The notes under the pieces are model-generated. The model was not told the DNA's origin and made no database searches. It worked only from the letters and a program-made list of their open reading frames with translations. Made by a program: the position numbers and the translations under genes. DNA of 64,000 nt from Candidatus Altimarinota bacterium (GTDB lineage: Bacteria; Cyanobacteriota; Cyanobacteriia; Cyanobacteriales; Microcystaceae), in contig JAAUUT010000002.1 in the NCBI GenBank assembly GCA_012031035.1, forward strand, positions 44,061 through 108,060, given 5' to 3'. Below are positions 25,837 through 35,340 of the stretch, one piece after another; the stretch's first letter is position 1, and the number at the start of each line of letters is the position of its first letter.

Positions 25837-26238
25837 TTAATTTCCGCGTTCTAGAGCAGTTGCTGCTTGTTTTAACTCTTGTTTGAGACGGGTTTTCAGC
25901 TTTTCTGGTAAAGGACGACTGCCATAAGAAGTATAGTAGCCAGCCAAGGAATTTAATGCTGTCTGCATAGTCGTGAAAGACCGGAGTCCGCCCGATTTGT
26001 CTTTGCGGCGATACAAAGCGATATAATCGTTAATCTGTTGGCGTGCTAACGATTGCAAGTCTGCTTTGTTGGGAGCATCGGGAGTTAAATCAATCGCTGA
26101 CGATAGCGTTTCGATAACATCTAAAGTATCTTGCTTATAGTCACCACTGAGTCCACTAGCAGACGAACAACCGACTAAACCGATGACAACTACTAGCGCT
26201 AAAGCTAGTAAACGCGATAGGTAGGATTTTAAATTCAT
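25837..26238 (-). CDS. psb27: Photosystem II assembly lipoprotein Psb27
   Basis: 133 residues. The lipoprotein signal ends LVVVIGLVGC (lipobox LVGC), placing it on the lumenal side of the thylakoid membrane. The four-helix core SGDYKQDTLDVIETLSSAI, then DYIALYRRKD, ALNSLAGYYTSYGSRPLPEK is diagnostic. Psb27 binds CP43 on unassembled photosystem II and helps insertion of the manganese cluster. The start Met and length are as usual. Confidence 0.93.
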   Translation of the reverse strand: MNLKSYLSRLLALALVVVIGLVGCSSASGLSGDYKQDTLDVIETLSSAIDLTPDAPNKADLQSLARQQINDYIALYRRKDKSGGLRSFTTMQTALNSLAGYYTSYGSRPLPEKLKTRLKQELKQAATALERGN

Positions 26239-26402
26239 AATTGAGTTTTATTAAACTTACAATTTCAAGTTCAATTTATCCTACCAGTTATTAGTTACCA
26301 GTTTCTAGTTATAATCCGTCTAAAGCGATCGCGTCGCCAACGTTAGGTTATTTAATGGTTGTTGCCAAATAGTTTTTCAGGCGTTGCTGAATTAGGACAT
26401 GA

Positions 26403-26615
26403 ATGATTAAAGATAATGGAGCAATAATCGAATCGAGTGTTCTAAGATTTCTACCGACTTGGAATAAGATAGAGTTTTACGGTCAGAAAATCTTGCCACA
26501 CTATAGCTGGATAGCTTCTGCCAAAATGCACCTACAATATCATCAAGATTTAATTATTGTCAGCGATCGCGTTAAAGCCAAGTATGGAATGCCTTGTGGA
26601 TTGGCGATCGGTTAA
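26403..26615 (+). CDS. Doubtful small open frame
   Basis: 70 residues from ATG with AGGA about five bases upstream. No known family is recognised, but codon use is normal and a HIP1 site falls inside the frame. The bases just before it (TTGCTGAATTAGGACATGAA) resemble ends of cyanobacterial insertion sequences, so the region may be a mobile-element scar. The rest of the interval 26239-26793 shows no other gene. Confidence 0.3.
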   Translation: MIKDNGAIIESSVLRFLPTWNKIEFYGQKILPHYSWIASAKMHLQYHQDLIIVSDRVKAKYGMPCGLAIG

Positions 26616-26793
26616 CTCCAAGAGATTGAAGCAACCGCTTCCCAATTTCGCAATCTAATGGCTGCTAAGGTTAGATTTTTGCGATTTGTTGACTAATTTT
26701 AGCCCAGAATATTATCGAGTAGTTTTCGCTTTCTCGACCCCCCAAATCCTAGAGGCTACAATAGAATCCAAAGGATCGAGTTCAAGACATGGA

Positions 26794-28254
26794 ATGACAG
26801 GCACTTTATTAAATAATCGCTACCAAATTTTACAAGTTTTAGGCAAAGGAGGCTTTGGAGAAACTTTTTTGGCGATCGATACCCATATGCCCTCAGCCAG
26901 AAAATGCGTTATTAAACAACTCAAACCTGCCATTCAAACCCCACAGATTCCTCAGTGGTTACAAGCGCGATTTGGACGAGAAGCCGCAATCTTAGAAAAA
27001 TTAGGCGAAAATAATTCCCAAATTCCAAAATTATATGCTTATTTCTCTGAAGGTAGCGATTTTTATTTAGTACAGGAATGGATAGAAGGCGCAACTCTCT
27101 CCCAAAAACACCAACAGCAAGGCAATTTTTCAGAATCTGAAGTTAAAGAAGTCCTACTCGATCTTTTACCCGTTATAGATTACATTCACGCTTGCCGGAT
27201 CGTTCACCGAGATATTAAACCCGACAATATTATTTTGCGCAATAGCGATCGCAAACCTGTTTTAATCGACTTCGGCGCGATCAAAGAAGCTGTCGCAACG
27301 ACGATGCTTAATTCCAATGGAATGACTAATCATTCCGTGGTTTTGGGCACTCCTGGCTATATGTCCTCCGAACAAGCGGCAGGTCATCCCGTGTATGCAA
27401 GCGATCTCTACAGTTTGGGGCTAACCGCGATCTTTTTACTGACGGGGAAGACTCCTCAGTATTTAGCAACCGATATTAATACAGGAGAGCTTCTCTGGAG
27501 ACAAGAATTACCCAACTTACATTCTAATCTGGCATCCGTTCTCGATAAAGCACTTCGCTTTCATCCACGCGATCGCTTTTCTAGTGCTAAAGAAATGTTA
27601 GCTGTTTTGCAAGGCGAAGTACAAATCTCCACAACAGCAACGGTTGTTGTTGCACCGCAAGCAACAATAGAACCTTCTCGCAATCCAAAACCCTCTCTAG
27701 CAAAGTATACGCCTTCTTCGCCAGACGAACCCGAAAATACAATAATGCCGTGGATATTTGGATTATTACTCTTTACGGGAGTGATGGCGGGGGCATTTGC
27801 CCTTGGGTTTTATGGCTTTTCTGTGCGATCGCAAAAAGAACCTACGCCTATTAATACTTTTAACCCAGATCCTCAAACATTTCCGCCTATTCCTTCTCCA
27901 CAACCCCAAGTTACACCAACTCCTATCCCAGAAGATACGTCAATTAGCGAACCCGAAGCAACAATTAGTCCATCTCCAGAAAATACGCCAACTCCCATCC
28001 CAGAAGAGACGATTAGTCCATCTCCAGAAAATACGCCAACTCCTATCCCAGAAACTATTAATCCATCTCCAGAAGCAACAATTAGCGAACCCGAAGCGAC
28101 AATTAGTCCGTCTCCAGAAGCTACCCCCACTAGCGAACTCAATCTGCCTGAGTCAGAAGTAACACCCGAATCCAACTCTATCCAAGAAAATCAAAGTAAT
28201 ACTAATCTTGAAGTTCCGGTTTTTCCTACGGAAACGCCAAATACTCAAAATTAA
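26794..28254 (+). CDS. Serine/threonine protein kinase with a membrane helix and Pro/Ser/Thr-rich tail
   Basis: 486 residues from ATG 26794 (MTGTLLNNRYQIL); a TTG-initiated frame extends 36 residues further but is not kinase-like. Kinase motifs: Gly loop GKGGFGETFLA, VIKQL (Lys), HRDIKPDNIIL, DFGAIKE and GTPGYMSSEQAAG. The domain ends near residue 275. A single membrane helix (PWIFGLLLFTGVMAGAFALG) near 350 is followed by a tail of about 115 residues of imperfect units such as SPSPENTPTPIPE and SEPEATI, predicted outside the cytoplasm. This is the PknB-like cyanobacterial type; ligands and targets unknown. Confidence 0.9.
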   Translation: MTGTLLNNRYQILQVLGKGGFGETFLAIDTHMPSARKCVIKQLKPAIQTPQIPQWLQARFGREAAILEKLGENNSQIPKLYAYFSEGSDFYLVQEWIEGATLSQKHQQQGNFSESEVKEVLLDLLPVIDYIHACRIVHRDIKPDNIILRNSDRKPVLIDFGAIKEAVATTMLNSNGMTNHSVVLGTPGYMSSEQAAGHPVYASDLYSLGLTAIFLLTGKTPQYLATDINTGELLWRQELPNLHSNLASVLDKALRFHPRDRFSSAKEMLAVLQGEVQISTTATVVVAPQATIEPSRNPKPSLAKYTPSSPDEPENTIMPWIFGLLLFTGVMAGAFALGFYGFSVRSQKEPTPINTFNPDPQTFPPIPSPQPQVTPTPIPEDTSISEPEATISPSPENTPTPIPEETISPSPENTPTPIPETINPSPEATISEPEATISPSPEATPTSELNLPESEVTPESNSIQENQSNTNLEVPVFPTETPNTQN

Positions 28255-28265
28255 AGTTTAATAGC

Positions 28266-29306
28266 TTATTGTCGTTGCGATCGCTCCATCAAATTCGCTA
28301 GCTTATAAACAATCCTTGCACCTACATTACCATCCCACTCAGCATCGCCGACTTCGCAGAGATCGAAACCGATAATTTTGCGATCGCTTTTAACCAATTC
28401 TCGAAACAAACAAAACGCCTGCTCTAATTCTAATCCTCCAGGAACGGGCGTTCCCGTATGAGGACAGAGTTTGGGGTCTAAACCATCGACATCAAAACTA
28501 ATATGAACGTATTCGGGTAAATGAGAAATTATTTCTCGACATAATTCTATCCAAGTCGTTCCCGAATATAGTTTTTCTTGAATGACTGCATCGTAATAAG
28601 CAATAATGCGATCGCCCGATGTTTCGATGATTTCTACTTCATCATGACAAATATCTCGCAAACCTACCTGTACTAACTTAGAAATTTGCGGAATTTTCAT
28701 CGCATTAAACATGATAGAAGCATGGGAAAACTCGAATCCTTCATAAGCATCGCGTAAATCTGCATGGGCATCTATATGCAAAATTCCATAATGGGGGTAT
28801 TTAGTGGCTAATGCTTGGAAATATCCAAGCGGCGAACTGTGATCGCCACCTATGACAGCGACTCGTTTTCCTTTATCGAGTGCTGCTTGACATTGCTCAA
28901 ATAGCCATTGATTGACTTGTTGGCACGCGCGATTAATTTCTGTCAGGATGGGGGTTAGATCTGGCGTATCGGCAAGTTGTTTGCCTTGTTCGAGGCGATC
29001 GATAATTTGGGCGGCTTTGGCGCGATAATATTGATTCTTTGCCAAAATATCCTGCGGAATTTCTGCCATAAAAATTCCTTGTTTCCAGCCATCCCGATTG
29101 TCGAGATCGAACAAATCCAATTGAGGTGAAGCATTTAAAATCTGCTGCGCGCCATTTGCCGTCCCAGCCCTATAGGATACAGTAACTTCCCAAGGTACGC
29201 CGAAAACAATCAAATTTGCAGATTCATAGTCGAATGGTAATCCAAACAGGTTGCCATTCAGTTGACCGACACCGCTAGGATTGTAGTCTGATAATTGTTT
29301 ACTCAT
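28266..29306 (-). CDS. speB: Agmatinase family ureohydrolase
   Basis: 346 residues. Manganese-binding motifs of the arginase/agmatinase superfamily are intact: GGDHSSPLG (His), HIDAHADLRD (His and three Asp) and SFDVDGLDP (two Asp). The enzyme removes urea from agmatine to make putrescine, or acts on a related guanidino compound. It lies downstream of the transglutaminase / alpha-E / ATP-grasp genes on the same strand, with an 80-base gap. Cyanobacterial sequences of this length are usually named agmatinase; the substrate is not proven. Confidence 0.85.
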   Translation of the reverse strand: MSKQLSDYNPSGVGQLNGNLFGLPFDYESANLIVFGVPWEVTVSYRAGTANGAQQILNASPQLDLFDLDNRDGWKQGIFMAEIPQDILAKNQYYRAKAAQIIDRLEQGKQLADTPDLTPILTEINRACQQVNQWLFEQCQAALDKGKRVAVIGGDHSSPLGYFQALATKYPHYGILHIDAHADLRDAYEGFEFSHASIMFNAMKIPQISKLVQVGLRDICHDEVEIIETSGDRIIAYYDAVIQEKLYSGTTWIELCREIISHLPEYVHISFDVDGLDPKLCPHTGTPVPGGLELEQAFCLFRELVKSDRKIIGFDLCEVGDAEWDGNVGARIVYKLANLMERSQRQ

Positions 29307-29386
29307 TTCTCGTTTTCTCGATGCGATCGCGAATCGTTAAAAATTATACTTAAAAAAAATTGTCAAGCTTAAGTAATAATCTGTAA

Positions 29387-30238
29387 TTAAACTTCCCGTT
29401 TAATTGATATGTACGCTTCCATTTCAGACTTAGATTGAACAGGAGTAATCGCACCAACTACCGGAGCAGCATAAGCGGGATGGGCGCTAGCGACTAGGGC
29501 AATATGACGATCTGCGATCGCGAGTCCATGAGTCGGATCGTAACCTCGCCAACCCCCACCAGGCAAGTAAACTTCCACCCAGGCGTGTAAATCTCGTTCG
29601 TCTTTATCGAGATCGCCTTCTTGATAGCCGCTTACAAACCTTGCTCCTAGACCAACTGCCCGACACACTTCCATAAATAACACGCTAAAATCGCGACAAG
29701 AACCTTTTTTCAAGTTCCAAGTTAGTCCGGGTTGCCAAGGTTTGCCCGTCTCTCGAATGCAATATTCGCAGCTTTTATAAATCCGTTCGTTTAACGTACT
29801 AAGAAAAGAGCCAATTTCTCCATTAACTTCACTGGCAATTTCATGGGCTAATTGAAACGCGATCGGATCGTAGGTTGTGCCATAAGGTTGTAAATAGGGT
29901 TGCAGTTGAGTTAATAGAGAGCTAGGATAATCGATTGGAAATTTCAGCGCCCAAGGCTCTAATAAATAGTTAAAAGGATTATCTACGTAAGTTTCTACTG
30001 TAGAGTTAACCTCTATTGTCAATTGTTCGGTCGGTTGAGTAAACCAAACTTTAATCGTGTTATTGCCATCGAGATCGCCGATTTGAGAGAGGCCAGTTGG
30101 TTGAGGTTCGACAGTTAGAGAAAAATCAAGCAATTTTTGCCATCCATCGCAGCGAGGGCGCAATCGCAATAAATGAGGATTTAAGGTAACTGGCTGGTTA
30201 TAGGTGTAGATTGTTTTATGGGAAATATGATAAAGCAC
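29387..30238 (-). CDS. Transglutaminase-like cysteine peptidase
   Basis: 283 residues. An N-terminal beta domain (YHISHKTIYTYNQPVTLNPH) precedes the papain-like core with catalytic Cys in KKGSCRDFSVLFMEVCRAVG, His in LHAWVEVYLPG and Asp in YDPTHG. Proteins of this type are regularly found with alpha-E and circularly permuted ATP-grasp genes, as here, and with Anbu. The set is predicted to make, modify and cleave a peptide or peptide-like tag, but no product has been defined. It is the third gene of the trio. Confidence 0.9.
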   Translation of the reverse strand: MLYHISHKTIYTYNQPVTLNPHLLRLRPRCDGWQKLLDFSLTVEPQPTGLSQIGDLDGNNTIKVWFTQPTEQLTIEVNSTVETYVDNPFNYLLEPWALKFPIDYPSSLLTQLQPYLQPYGTTYDPIAFQLAHEIASEVNGEIGSFLSTLNERIYKSCEYCIRETGKPWQPGLTWNLKKGSCRDFSVLFMEVCRAVGLGARFVSGYQEGDLDKDERDLHAWVEVYLPGGGWRGYDPTHGLAIADRHIALVASAHPAYAAPVVGAITPVQSKSEMEAYISIKREV

Positions 30239-30306
30239 TGTAGAGAAATTATGAATGATGAAGGATGAATTATGAAAATTGCGAACTCATAATTACTTGT
30301 CTGCTT

Positions 30307-30325
30307 GGGCGCAAGGTTTGCGCCC
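30307..30325. repeat. GGGCGCA/TGCGCCC hairpin, copy 1
   Basis: Perfect seven-base arms (GGGCGCA and TGCGCCC) around a five-base loop, between the transglutaminase and alpha-E genes. The same arms occur at 50476-50494. Pyrimidine-rich sequence follows. It is a dispersed intergenic hairpin of this genome. Confidence 0.55.
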
Positions 30326-30362
30326 TACCCCCCCCTCCCCCTACTCCTCCACTCCTTATCAA

Positions 30363-31349
30363 TTAACTACTACTCGTTTGAAACTGTTCGCTTGTAGCTG
30401 GTATGGGTTCGATCCCGAAAAAGTTTGTGCCGAGTTCGTTTCCTATTGTATTAATTTGAATTTGCATTCGATCTAAAAATTCATGCAATCCCGTCTCGAT
30501 AATATCTTCGATGGTGAGATAGCCTAATTGGGCACAAGCTTGCCCTAAAGCGCGTTCTGACCTATTAAACCAATCCCCTCTGGGAGTGCTTGTAATCTCG
30601 TGAAGCGATCGCTGGACTCGCCAGAGACAGAAATAGATAGAACGAGGAAATTGACGGTTTAAAATAAGAAATTCAGCTACATTACTCGGTGTAATCCGAT
30701 GTTCGCACTTGCGATACATTTCATAAGCACTCGCCGACCTCAGCAAAGAAATCCACTGAATTTGGTCTAAAGGCGTTCCTACCCACTGTGCAGATGGTAA
30801 CAAATAAAAGTATTTTACATCTAAAATTCGAGCCGTCTTATCCGCACGTTCTAGCAATCTGCCGATGTGTCCGAAATGCCAGCCTTCATTGTGCGTCATC
30901 GTAGCATCCATCACGCCTGCAAAGCGATGGCTAGCCAGTTTAACTTGCGTAAAAAAGTTTGGCAAGGTGGCTTGTGGCTTTTTCTGCACAGCTTCTTTAA
31001 CCATATAGTAGAAAGAATTAACTTCTTCCCACATTTCAGACGAGATAATCTCTCTAACCGAACGAGCGTTTTCTCTTGCCATACAAACGCAAGACAAAAT
31101 GGAGTTATAATAATGCGCATCAAAAGTGAGAAACTGAATGACATTTTCTGCGGTTGCTTCGCCGTAGCGTTCTTTAAAGAGTTTTAAATCTCCAGTCGTG
31201 AGGACTATCGGTTCCCATTGCTGTGTCATCATCGCCGCAGGAACATCCAGCATTAAATTGAGATTGACATCAACAAAACGAGCCACATTTTCAGCCCGTT
31301 CGATATAACGGTTTAACCAATATATAGAATCAGCAACTCGACTTAACAT
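30363..31349 (-). CDS. Alpha-E domain protein
   Basis: 328 residues, almost entirely helical. It begins MLSRVADSIYWLNRYIERAE, the defining start of the alpha-E family, and contains ENARSVREIISSEMWEEVN and GRLLERADKTARILDVKY. Function is unknown; the family always goes with a circularly permuted ATP-grasp enzyme and often a transglutaminase and Anbu. It lies between those two genes here on the same strand (gaps of 124 and 76 bases). Confidence 0.9.
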   Translation of the reverse strand: MLSRVADSIYWLNRYIERAENVARFVDVNLNLMLDVPAAMMTQQWEPIVLTTGDLKLFKERYGEATAENVIQFLTFDAHYYNSILSCVCMARENARSVREIISSEMWEEVNSFYYMVKEAVQKKPQATLPNFFTQVKLASHRFAGVMDATMTHNEGWHFGHIGRLLERADKTARILDVKYFYLLPSAQWVGTPLDQIQWISLLRSASAYEMYRKCEHRITPSNVAEFLILNRQFPRSIYFCLWRVQRSLHEITSTPRGDWFNRSERALGQACAQLGYLTIEDIIETGLHEFLDRMQIQINTIGNELGTNFFGIEPIPATSEQFQTSSS

Positions 31350-31392
31350 TTCAGTTATCAGTAATCAATGGGGACTTGGGGTTTAGGGAAAT

Positions 31393-31438
31393 GATGAATT
31401 CATAATTTTCATAATTCATCCTTCATCATTCATAATTT
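31393..31438. repeat. Dispersed CATAATTCAT-type intergenic repeat
   Basis: AT-rich run of short units (TTCATAATT, CATCCTTCATCATTC) between the alpha-E and ATP-grasp genes. It is the same family as the repeat at 4937-4966. Confidence 0.5.
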
Positions 31439-32868
31439 CTCAGTACCCAAGTATCCTTGCTCCCGCCGCCTTGGGAAGAGTTGACCACTAAGGAACCTTT
31501 GGTAAGGGCGACGCGGGTTAATCCGCCTGGGTGAACATAAATTTCTTCGCCGCGATGGAGAATGTAAGGGCGCAAATCGACGTGTCTTCCCTCAATTTGG
31601 TCTTCGATGAGGGTGGGAACTCGCGAGAGACTGAGAGTAGGTTGGGCGATGTAGTTGCGAGGATTAGCTTGAATGCGTTGGGCAAAGTCTTCGCGTTCTG
31701 CTTGGGTAGACTTGACACCGACTAACATTCCGTATCCGCCCGATTCATTAGCGGCTTTAACCACTAATTTATCTAAATTTTGTAAGACGTACTCGCGGTC
31801 TTTATCTTGCCAGCATAGATAAGTAGGAACGTTAGATAGAATTGGTTCTTCTTCCAAATAATAGCGAATCATTTCGGGAACGTAAGCATAGACGACTTTA
31901 TCATCCGATACGCCCGTTCCTGGGGCATTAGCTAAGGCGACGCGCCCTTGACGATAGACTTCCATTAATCCAGGTACGCCCAACAAAGAGTCCGAACGAA
32001 AGACTTGCGGATCTAAAAAGTCATCATCTACCCGACGATAGATGACATCGACGCGCCGCAGTCCTTTAGTGGTTTTCATTTGCAAGTAGCCATCAACGAT
32101 CGCGAGATCTCGACCTTCTACTAATTCCACTCCCATCTGTTGCGCGATGAATGAGTGTTCAAAATAAGCTGAGTTATAAATCCCTGGAGTCAAAACGACA
32201 ACGGTTGGTTCGGGTAGATGAGGAGGAGTTAGGTTGAGTAAGGTTTCGAGTAAATGACTCGGATAGTCATCGACGGGTTGAATCCTCATGGTTTGAAAGA
32301 CTTCGGGAAAGGTACTTTTCATTACCCGACGATTTTCAAGTACGTAGGAAATCCCCGAAGGAACGCGCAGGTTATCTTCGAGAACAAACCACTGTCCATC
32401 GCGATCGCGGACTAAATCGGTTCCTGTTATATGACACCATACTCCTGCTGGCGGTTTCATATCTAGGCAAGGTTTCAAGAAACCCGTTGCAGAATAAACG
32501 ATATCGGTCGGAATCTTACCATCTTTAAGAATAAGCTGCTCGTTGTAGATATCTCCTAAAAAGAGATTTAGCGCCCTAATCCGTTGTTTGAGTCCTTTTT
32601 CCAGATGTTGCCAATCTTCGGCAGAAACAATGCGCGGGATAATATCAAAGGGAAATATCTTTTCTACGCCTTGGTTATCGCTATAGACATTGAAAGTGAC
32701 TCCCATATTGAAGAGTGCAATCTGCGCTGTTTCTTGATGTTGTTTCAACTGTTCTACTGACAAATTCTGTATCCAATTTGCTAAGGGTGTAGCATGAGAG
32801 CGAGGTTTTCCCTTGTCTAAGAATAGCTCGTCATAAAAGCTCTCTGGGTCGTAGTTATCTAATAGCAC
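31426..32868 (-). CDS. Circularly permuted ATP-grasp type 2 protein
   Basis: 480 residues. The N-terminus ESFYDELFLDKGKPR and the run GVTFNVYSDNQGVEKIFPFDIIPRI are typical of CP-ATP-grasp type 2. ATP-grasp-like sites occur at VLEDNLRVPSGISYVLENR and VVKAANESGGYGMLVG. The fold forms amide or peptide-like bonds with ATP; the substrate is unknown. It is the first gene of the three-gene group with alpha-E and transglutaminase. Its mobile, gene-linked partner Anbu is at 7.1 kb. Confidence 0.9.
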   Translation of the reverse strand: MLLDNYDPESFYDELFLDKGKPRSHATPLANWIQNLSVEQLKQHQETAQIALFNMGVTFNVYSDNQGVEKIFPFDIIPRIVSAEDWQHLEKGLKQRIRALNLFLGDIYNEQLILKDGKIPTDIVYSATGFLKPCLDMKPPAGVWCHITGTDLVRDRDGQWFVLEDNLRVPSGISYVLENRRVMKSTFPEVFQTMRIQPVDDYPSHLLETLLNLTPPHLPEPTVVVLTPGIYNSAYFEHSFIAQQMGVELVEGRDLAIVDGYLQMKTTKGLRRVDVIYRRVDDDFLDPQVFRSDSLLGVPGLMEVYRQGRVALANAPGTGVSDDKVVYAYVPEMIRYYLEEEPILSNVPTYLCWQDKDREYVLQNLDKLVVKAANESGGYGMLVGVKSTQAEREDFAQRIQANPRNYIAQPTLSLSRVPTLIEDQIEGRHVDLRPYILHRGEEIYVHPGGLTRVALTKGSLVVNSSQGGGSKDTWVLRNYE

Positions 32869-33059
32869 AGTCCCCCTCCTCTAGATCTCTCATTAAATAG
32901 ACATTAGATAGTAATAAGCGATCGCTGCAATCGGCTCTCTTCCAGAATTGAATGAATTTTCTCCCGTTATTGTAGCTAATCCTACAAGTTCAACAAATTT
33001 TAGAAATCTGAGTTAGAAATAGTTTTATTGGGTGCTTACAGGATTAAATTATGCCTCAA

Positions 33060-33515
33060 TCAACGCTTGACATAGGCAACGAACGAAACACCTAATACAA
33101 CTAATACCACGCCTACAATTCGGATTGGACTGGCTGGATATTTAGCAAGTCCAATCGCCCCATAATGATCCAGAAATAGTGCGGCGATCATTTGACCTGC
33201 GATCGTCAAGGCAAGTGTAAGTGCGGCTCCAATCTTGGGTGTAGCGAAAATGGTTGACCACACATACAATGTGCCCAAACAACCGCCAATCCACATCCAC
33301 CAAGAGGTTTGAGCCAGGGAAGTCGAAGCAGGAAGTGGATAACGGGCAGCAAAGCAGATCGTTAGTGATGCTAGCGTTCCTGCTAGATATGAAATAAAGG
33401 TAACTTGCATCGGTTCGCCGATATAGCGGCGAAGCAGTGTATTGAGAGCAACTTGAACGGGTAGGATTGCCCCGCCTGCAAGTGCCGCTAGCAGGAAAAT
33501 TGTTCGTCCGTCCAT
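33060..33515 (-). CDS. DMT-superfamily membrane protein, YdcZ/DUF606
   Basis: 151 residues with five predicted membrane helices. LLAALAGGAILPVQVALNTLL, then SWWMWIGGCLGTLYVWSTIF and GAALTLALTIAGQMIAALFLDHYG are the family signatures. YdcZ proteins are half-size members of the drug/metabolite transporter superfamily; substrate unknown. The gene is isolated, with 190 bases before the ATP-grasp operon. Confidence 0.85.
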   Translation of the reverse strand: MDGRTIFLLAALAGGAILPVQVALNTLLRRYIGEPMQVTFISYLAGTLASLTICFAARYPLPASTSLAQTSWWMWIGGCLGTLYVWSTIFATPKIGAALTLALTIAGQMIAALFLDHYGAIGLAKYPASPIRIVGVVLVVLGVSFVAYVKR

Positions 33516-33633
33516 TTGTGAATCTCCTATGTAATTTATCTTGAAATTAAGCTACTGAATCTGAATTGTTTTAAGCTTTTAGCGATCGCGATTGGCTGAG
33601 ATATATTAGTATTTATTATTCCGATCGCCAATC

Positions 33634-35160
33634 ATGGAGCCATCTTTTTTCGATCTAGGGATAGAGCAAGCGCGTCAAGGAGATTATCAAGGCGCGATCG
33701 CGGCTTTTAGCCAAGCTATCAAACTCAATCCTTATTTAGCTGAAGCCTATTATCGTCGAGGACTGGCTTATTTTAAAACGGGCAATCCTCATGGAGCCGT
33801 TTTTGATTATACAGCAGCGATCCAACGCGATCGCGACAGAATGGAGTTTTACTATGCCCGTGCTTTTGTGCGTTTGGAGTTAAAAAATTTCTCTGGTGCT
33901 TTAGAAGACGTACAGGCAGCTATTCGGCTCAATCGCAATTATGCTCCCGCTTATCAATTAAAAGGGGCGATCGAACAAAAGTTAACGATGAAATCGGTTG
34001 CAATTTCTAGTTTCAAAAAAGCTGCCCAATTGTATTTAGCCCAAAAAGATGCCGAAAATTGTCGCGTTTGCTTGCAAAAAATCGAGCAATTACAATTTTC
34101 TGCCCTAGACCCTCCAGAAAAGACCTCTCAGCCGCCCGTAAAAATGCAATCTCAAGAAGAGATTTTGGCACAGATTTTACAGAAAGCAGAAGCGGGAGAT
34201 TGTGCGGGAGCATTACAAGAACTGGATTGGGCCATCCAGATAGATTCTCAAGACGCACGAATATATTGTTGTCGGGGGATTGTTAAGAGTAAAATGGGAG
34301 ACCGACAAGGCGCGATCGCCGATCTTAATCGTGCTTTACAACTCAATCCCCAAAATGCGATCGCGCTTCGCAACCGAGGTAAATTGCGGCTTCAAATTGG
34401 CGATTGTTTGGGCGCATTGGCGGATCTTAACCAAGCTTTGCAACTCAATCCTCAAGATGCTTTGAGTTACGTCGGACGAGGTGACGTTTACAGTGCGATG
34501 GGCAATTATCAGGATGCGATTATCGATTTTTCTAAAGCCATAAAACTTAAACCCAATAACCCCGAAGCTTATTTAAGTCGCGCCCAAGCTTATGCGCATC
34601 AAGAAGAAATTCAAAAAGCGATTAGCGATCGCCAAACAGCAGCCAGTCAATTTTGCGAGAAACAAGACTGGAATAACTATCATAAAACGCTGGAAAGTTT
34701 AAAACAATTTCAGTCGAGAAGCCCTCAAACAAGTACGGGGACTTCCTCAAATTTTGCTTTTTTACAAGCGTACGATTCACAACTGGCACAAGTAGCAACT
34801 TTAGCAGAACAATATTACACCAACGATCCCGTTACTTGTTTGATGAAAATGCGACAGTTTGGAGAATTATTAGCACAATTAGTTGCCAAAAAAGTCGGAT
34901 TATATCCTATCCCTGATGAAACCCAACTCGATCTACTCAATCGCCTCTACAATACGGGCTACTTTCCCGACGATATTCATAAAATGTTTCAGGAAATTCG
35001 ACGAGTGGGAAATCAAGCGGCCCATGACTACAAAGGCGAACATCGCCTTGCCCTCAAACATCTCAAATATGCTAGAGAATTAGGAATTTGGTTTTGTCGT
35101 CGTTTTGGGGGCGATACTTTTATCGTGCCAGATCCTTTTATCCCACCATCCGAACCTTAA
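33634..35160 (+). CDS. TPR protein with C-terminal DUF4145-like domain
   Basis: 508 residues, no signal peptide. TPR units occupy residues 1-130 (AIAAFSQAIKLNPYLAEAYY) and 180-345 (AIADLNRALQLNPQNAIALR), with a linker between them. The last ~120 residues (AEQYYTNDPVTCLMKMRQFGE, then RRVGNQAAHDYKGEHRLALK) match DUF4145, a domain found in restriction and defence proteins but also alone. It may be a scaffold in a defence or stress complex; no partner is adjacent. Confidence 0.82.
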   Translation: MEPSFFDLGIEQARQGDYQGAIAAFSQAIKLNPYLAEAYYRRGLAYFKTGNPHGAVFDYTAAIQRDRDRMEFYYARAFVRLELKNFSGALEDVQAAIRLNRNYAPAYQLKGAIEQKLTMKSVAISSFKKAAQLYLAQKDAENCRVCLQKIEQLQFSALDPPEKTSQPPVKMQSQEEILAQILQKAEAGDCAGALQELDWAIQIDSQDARIYCCRGIVKSKMGDRQGAIADLNRALQLNPQNAIALRNRGKLRLQIGDCLGALADLNQALQLNPQDALSYVGRGDVYSAMGNYQDAIIDFSKAIKLKPNNPEAYLSRAQAYAHQEEIQKAISDRQTAASQFCEKQDWNNYHKTLESLKQFQSRSPQTSTGTSSNFAFLQAYDSQLAQVATLAEQYYTNDPVTCLMKMRQFGELLAQLVAKKVGLYPIPDETQLDLLNRLYNTGYFPDDIHKMFQEIRRVGNQAAHDYKGEHRLALKHLKYARELGIWFCRRFGGDTFIVPDPFIPPSEP

Positions 35161-35262
35161 ACGTCCTTACGGAAGACAAGGAGGACAAGGAGGACAGGGG
35201 AGAAAGTATACATAAGCCTTGTTCTTTGTTCCCTGGTGCCTATTTCCTATTCCCCACTCCCC

Positions 35263-35300
35263 ATTAAAAATTAAAAACGCTTGAACCATAGGGTCAAGCG
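35263..35300 (-). terminator. Rho-independent terminator of rpmI-rplT
   Basis: On the minus strand CGCTTGA (35294-35300 side) pairs with TCAAGCG around a nine-base loop, followed by TTTTTAATTTTT. It lies 40 bases after the rplT stop. Confidence 0.8.
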
Positions 35301-35340
35301 CCGATTCCCAAGAGATAGATCGAACTTGAAAATTGAACAA

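Noticed and set aside
26376..26402. Insertion-sequence end (TTGCTGAATTAGGAC)
   Set aside because: Similar to ends I associate with cyanobacterial IS elements, but no matching second end or transposase was found.
27797..28175. Long frames on both strands over the kinase tail
   Set aside because: They are products of the Pro/Ser-rich tandem repeats of the kinase gene in other frames.
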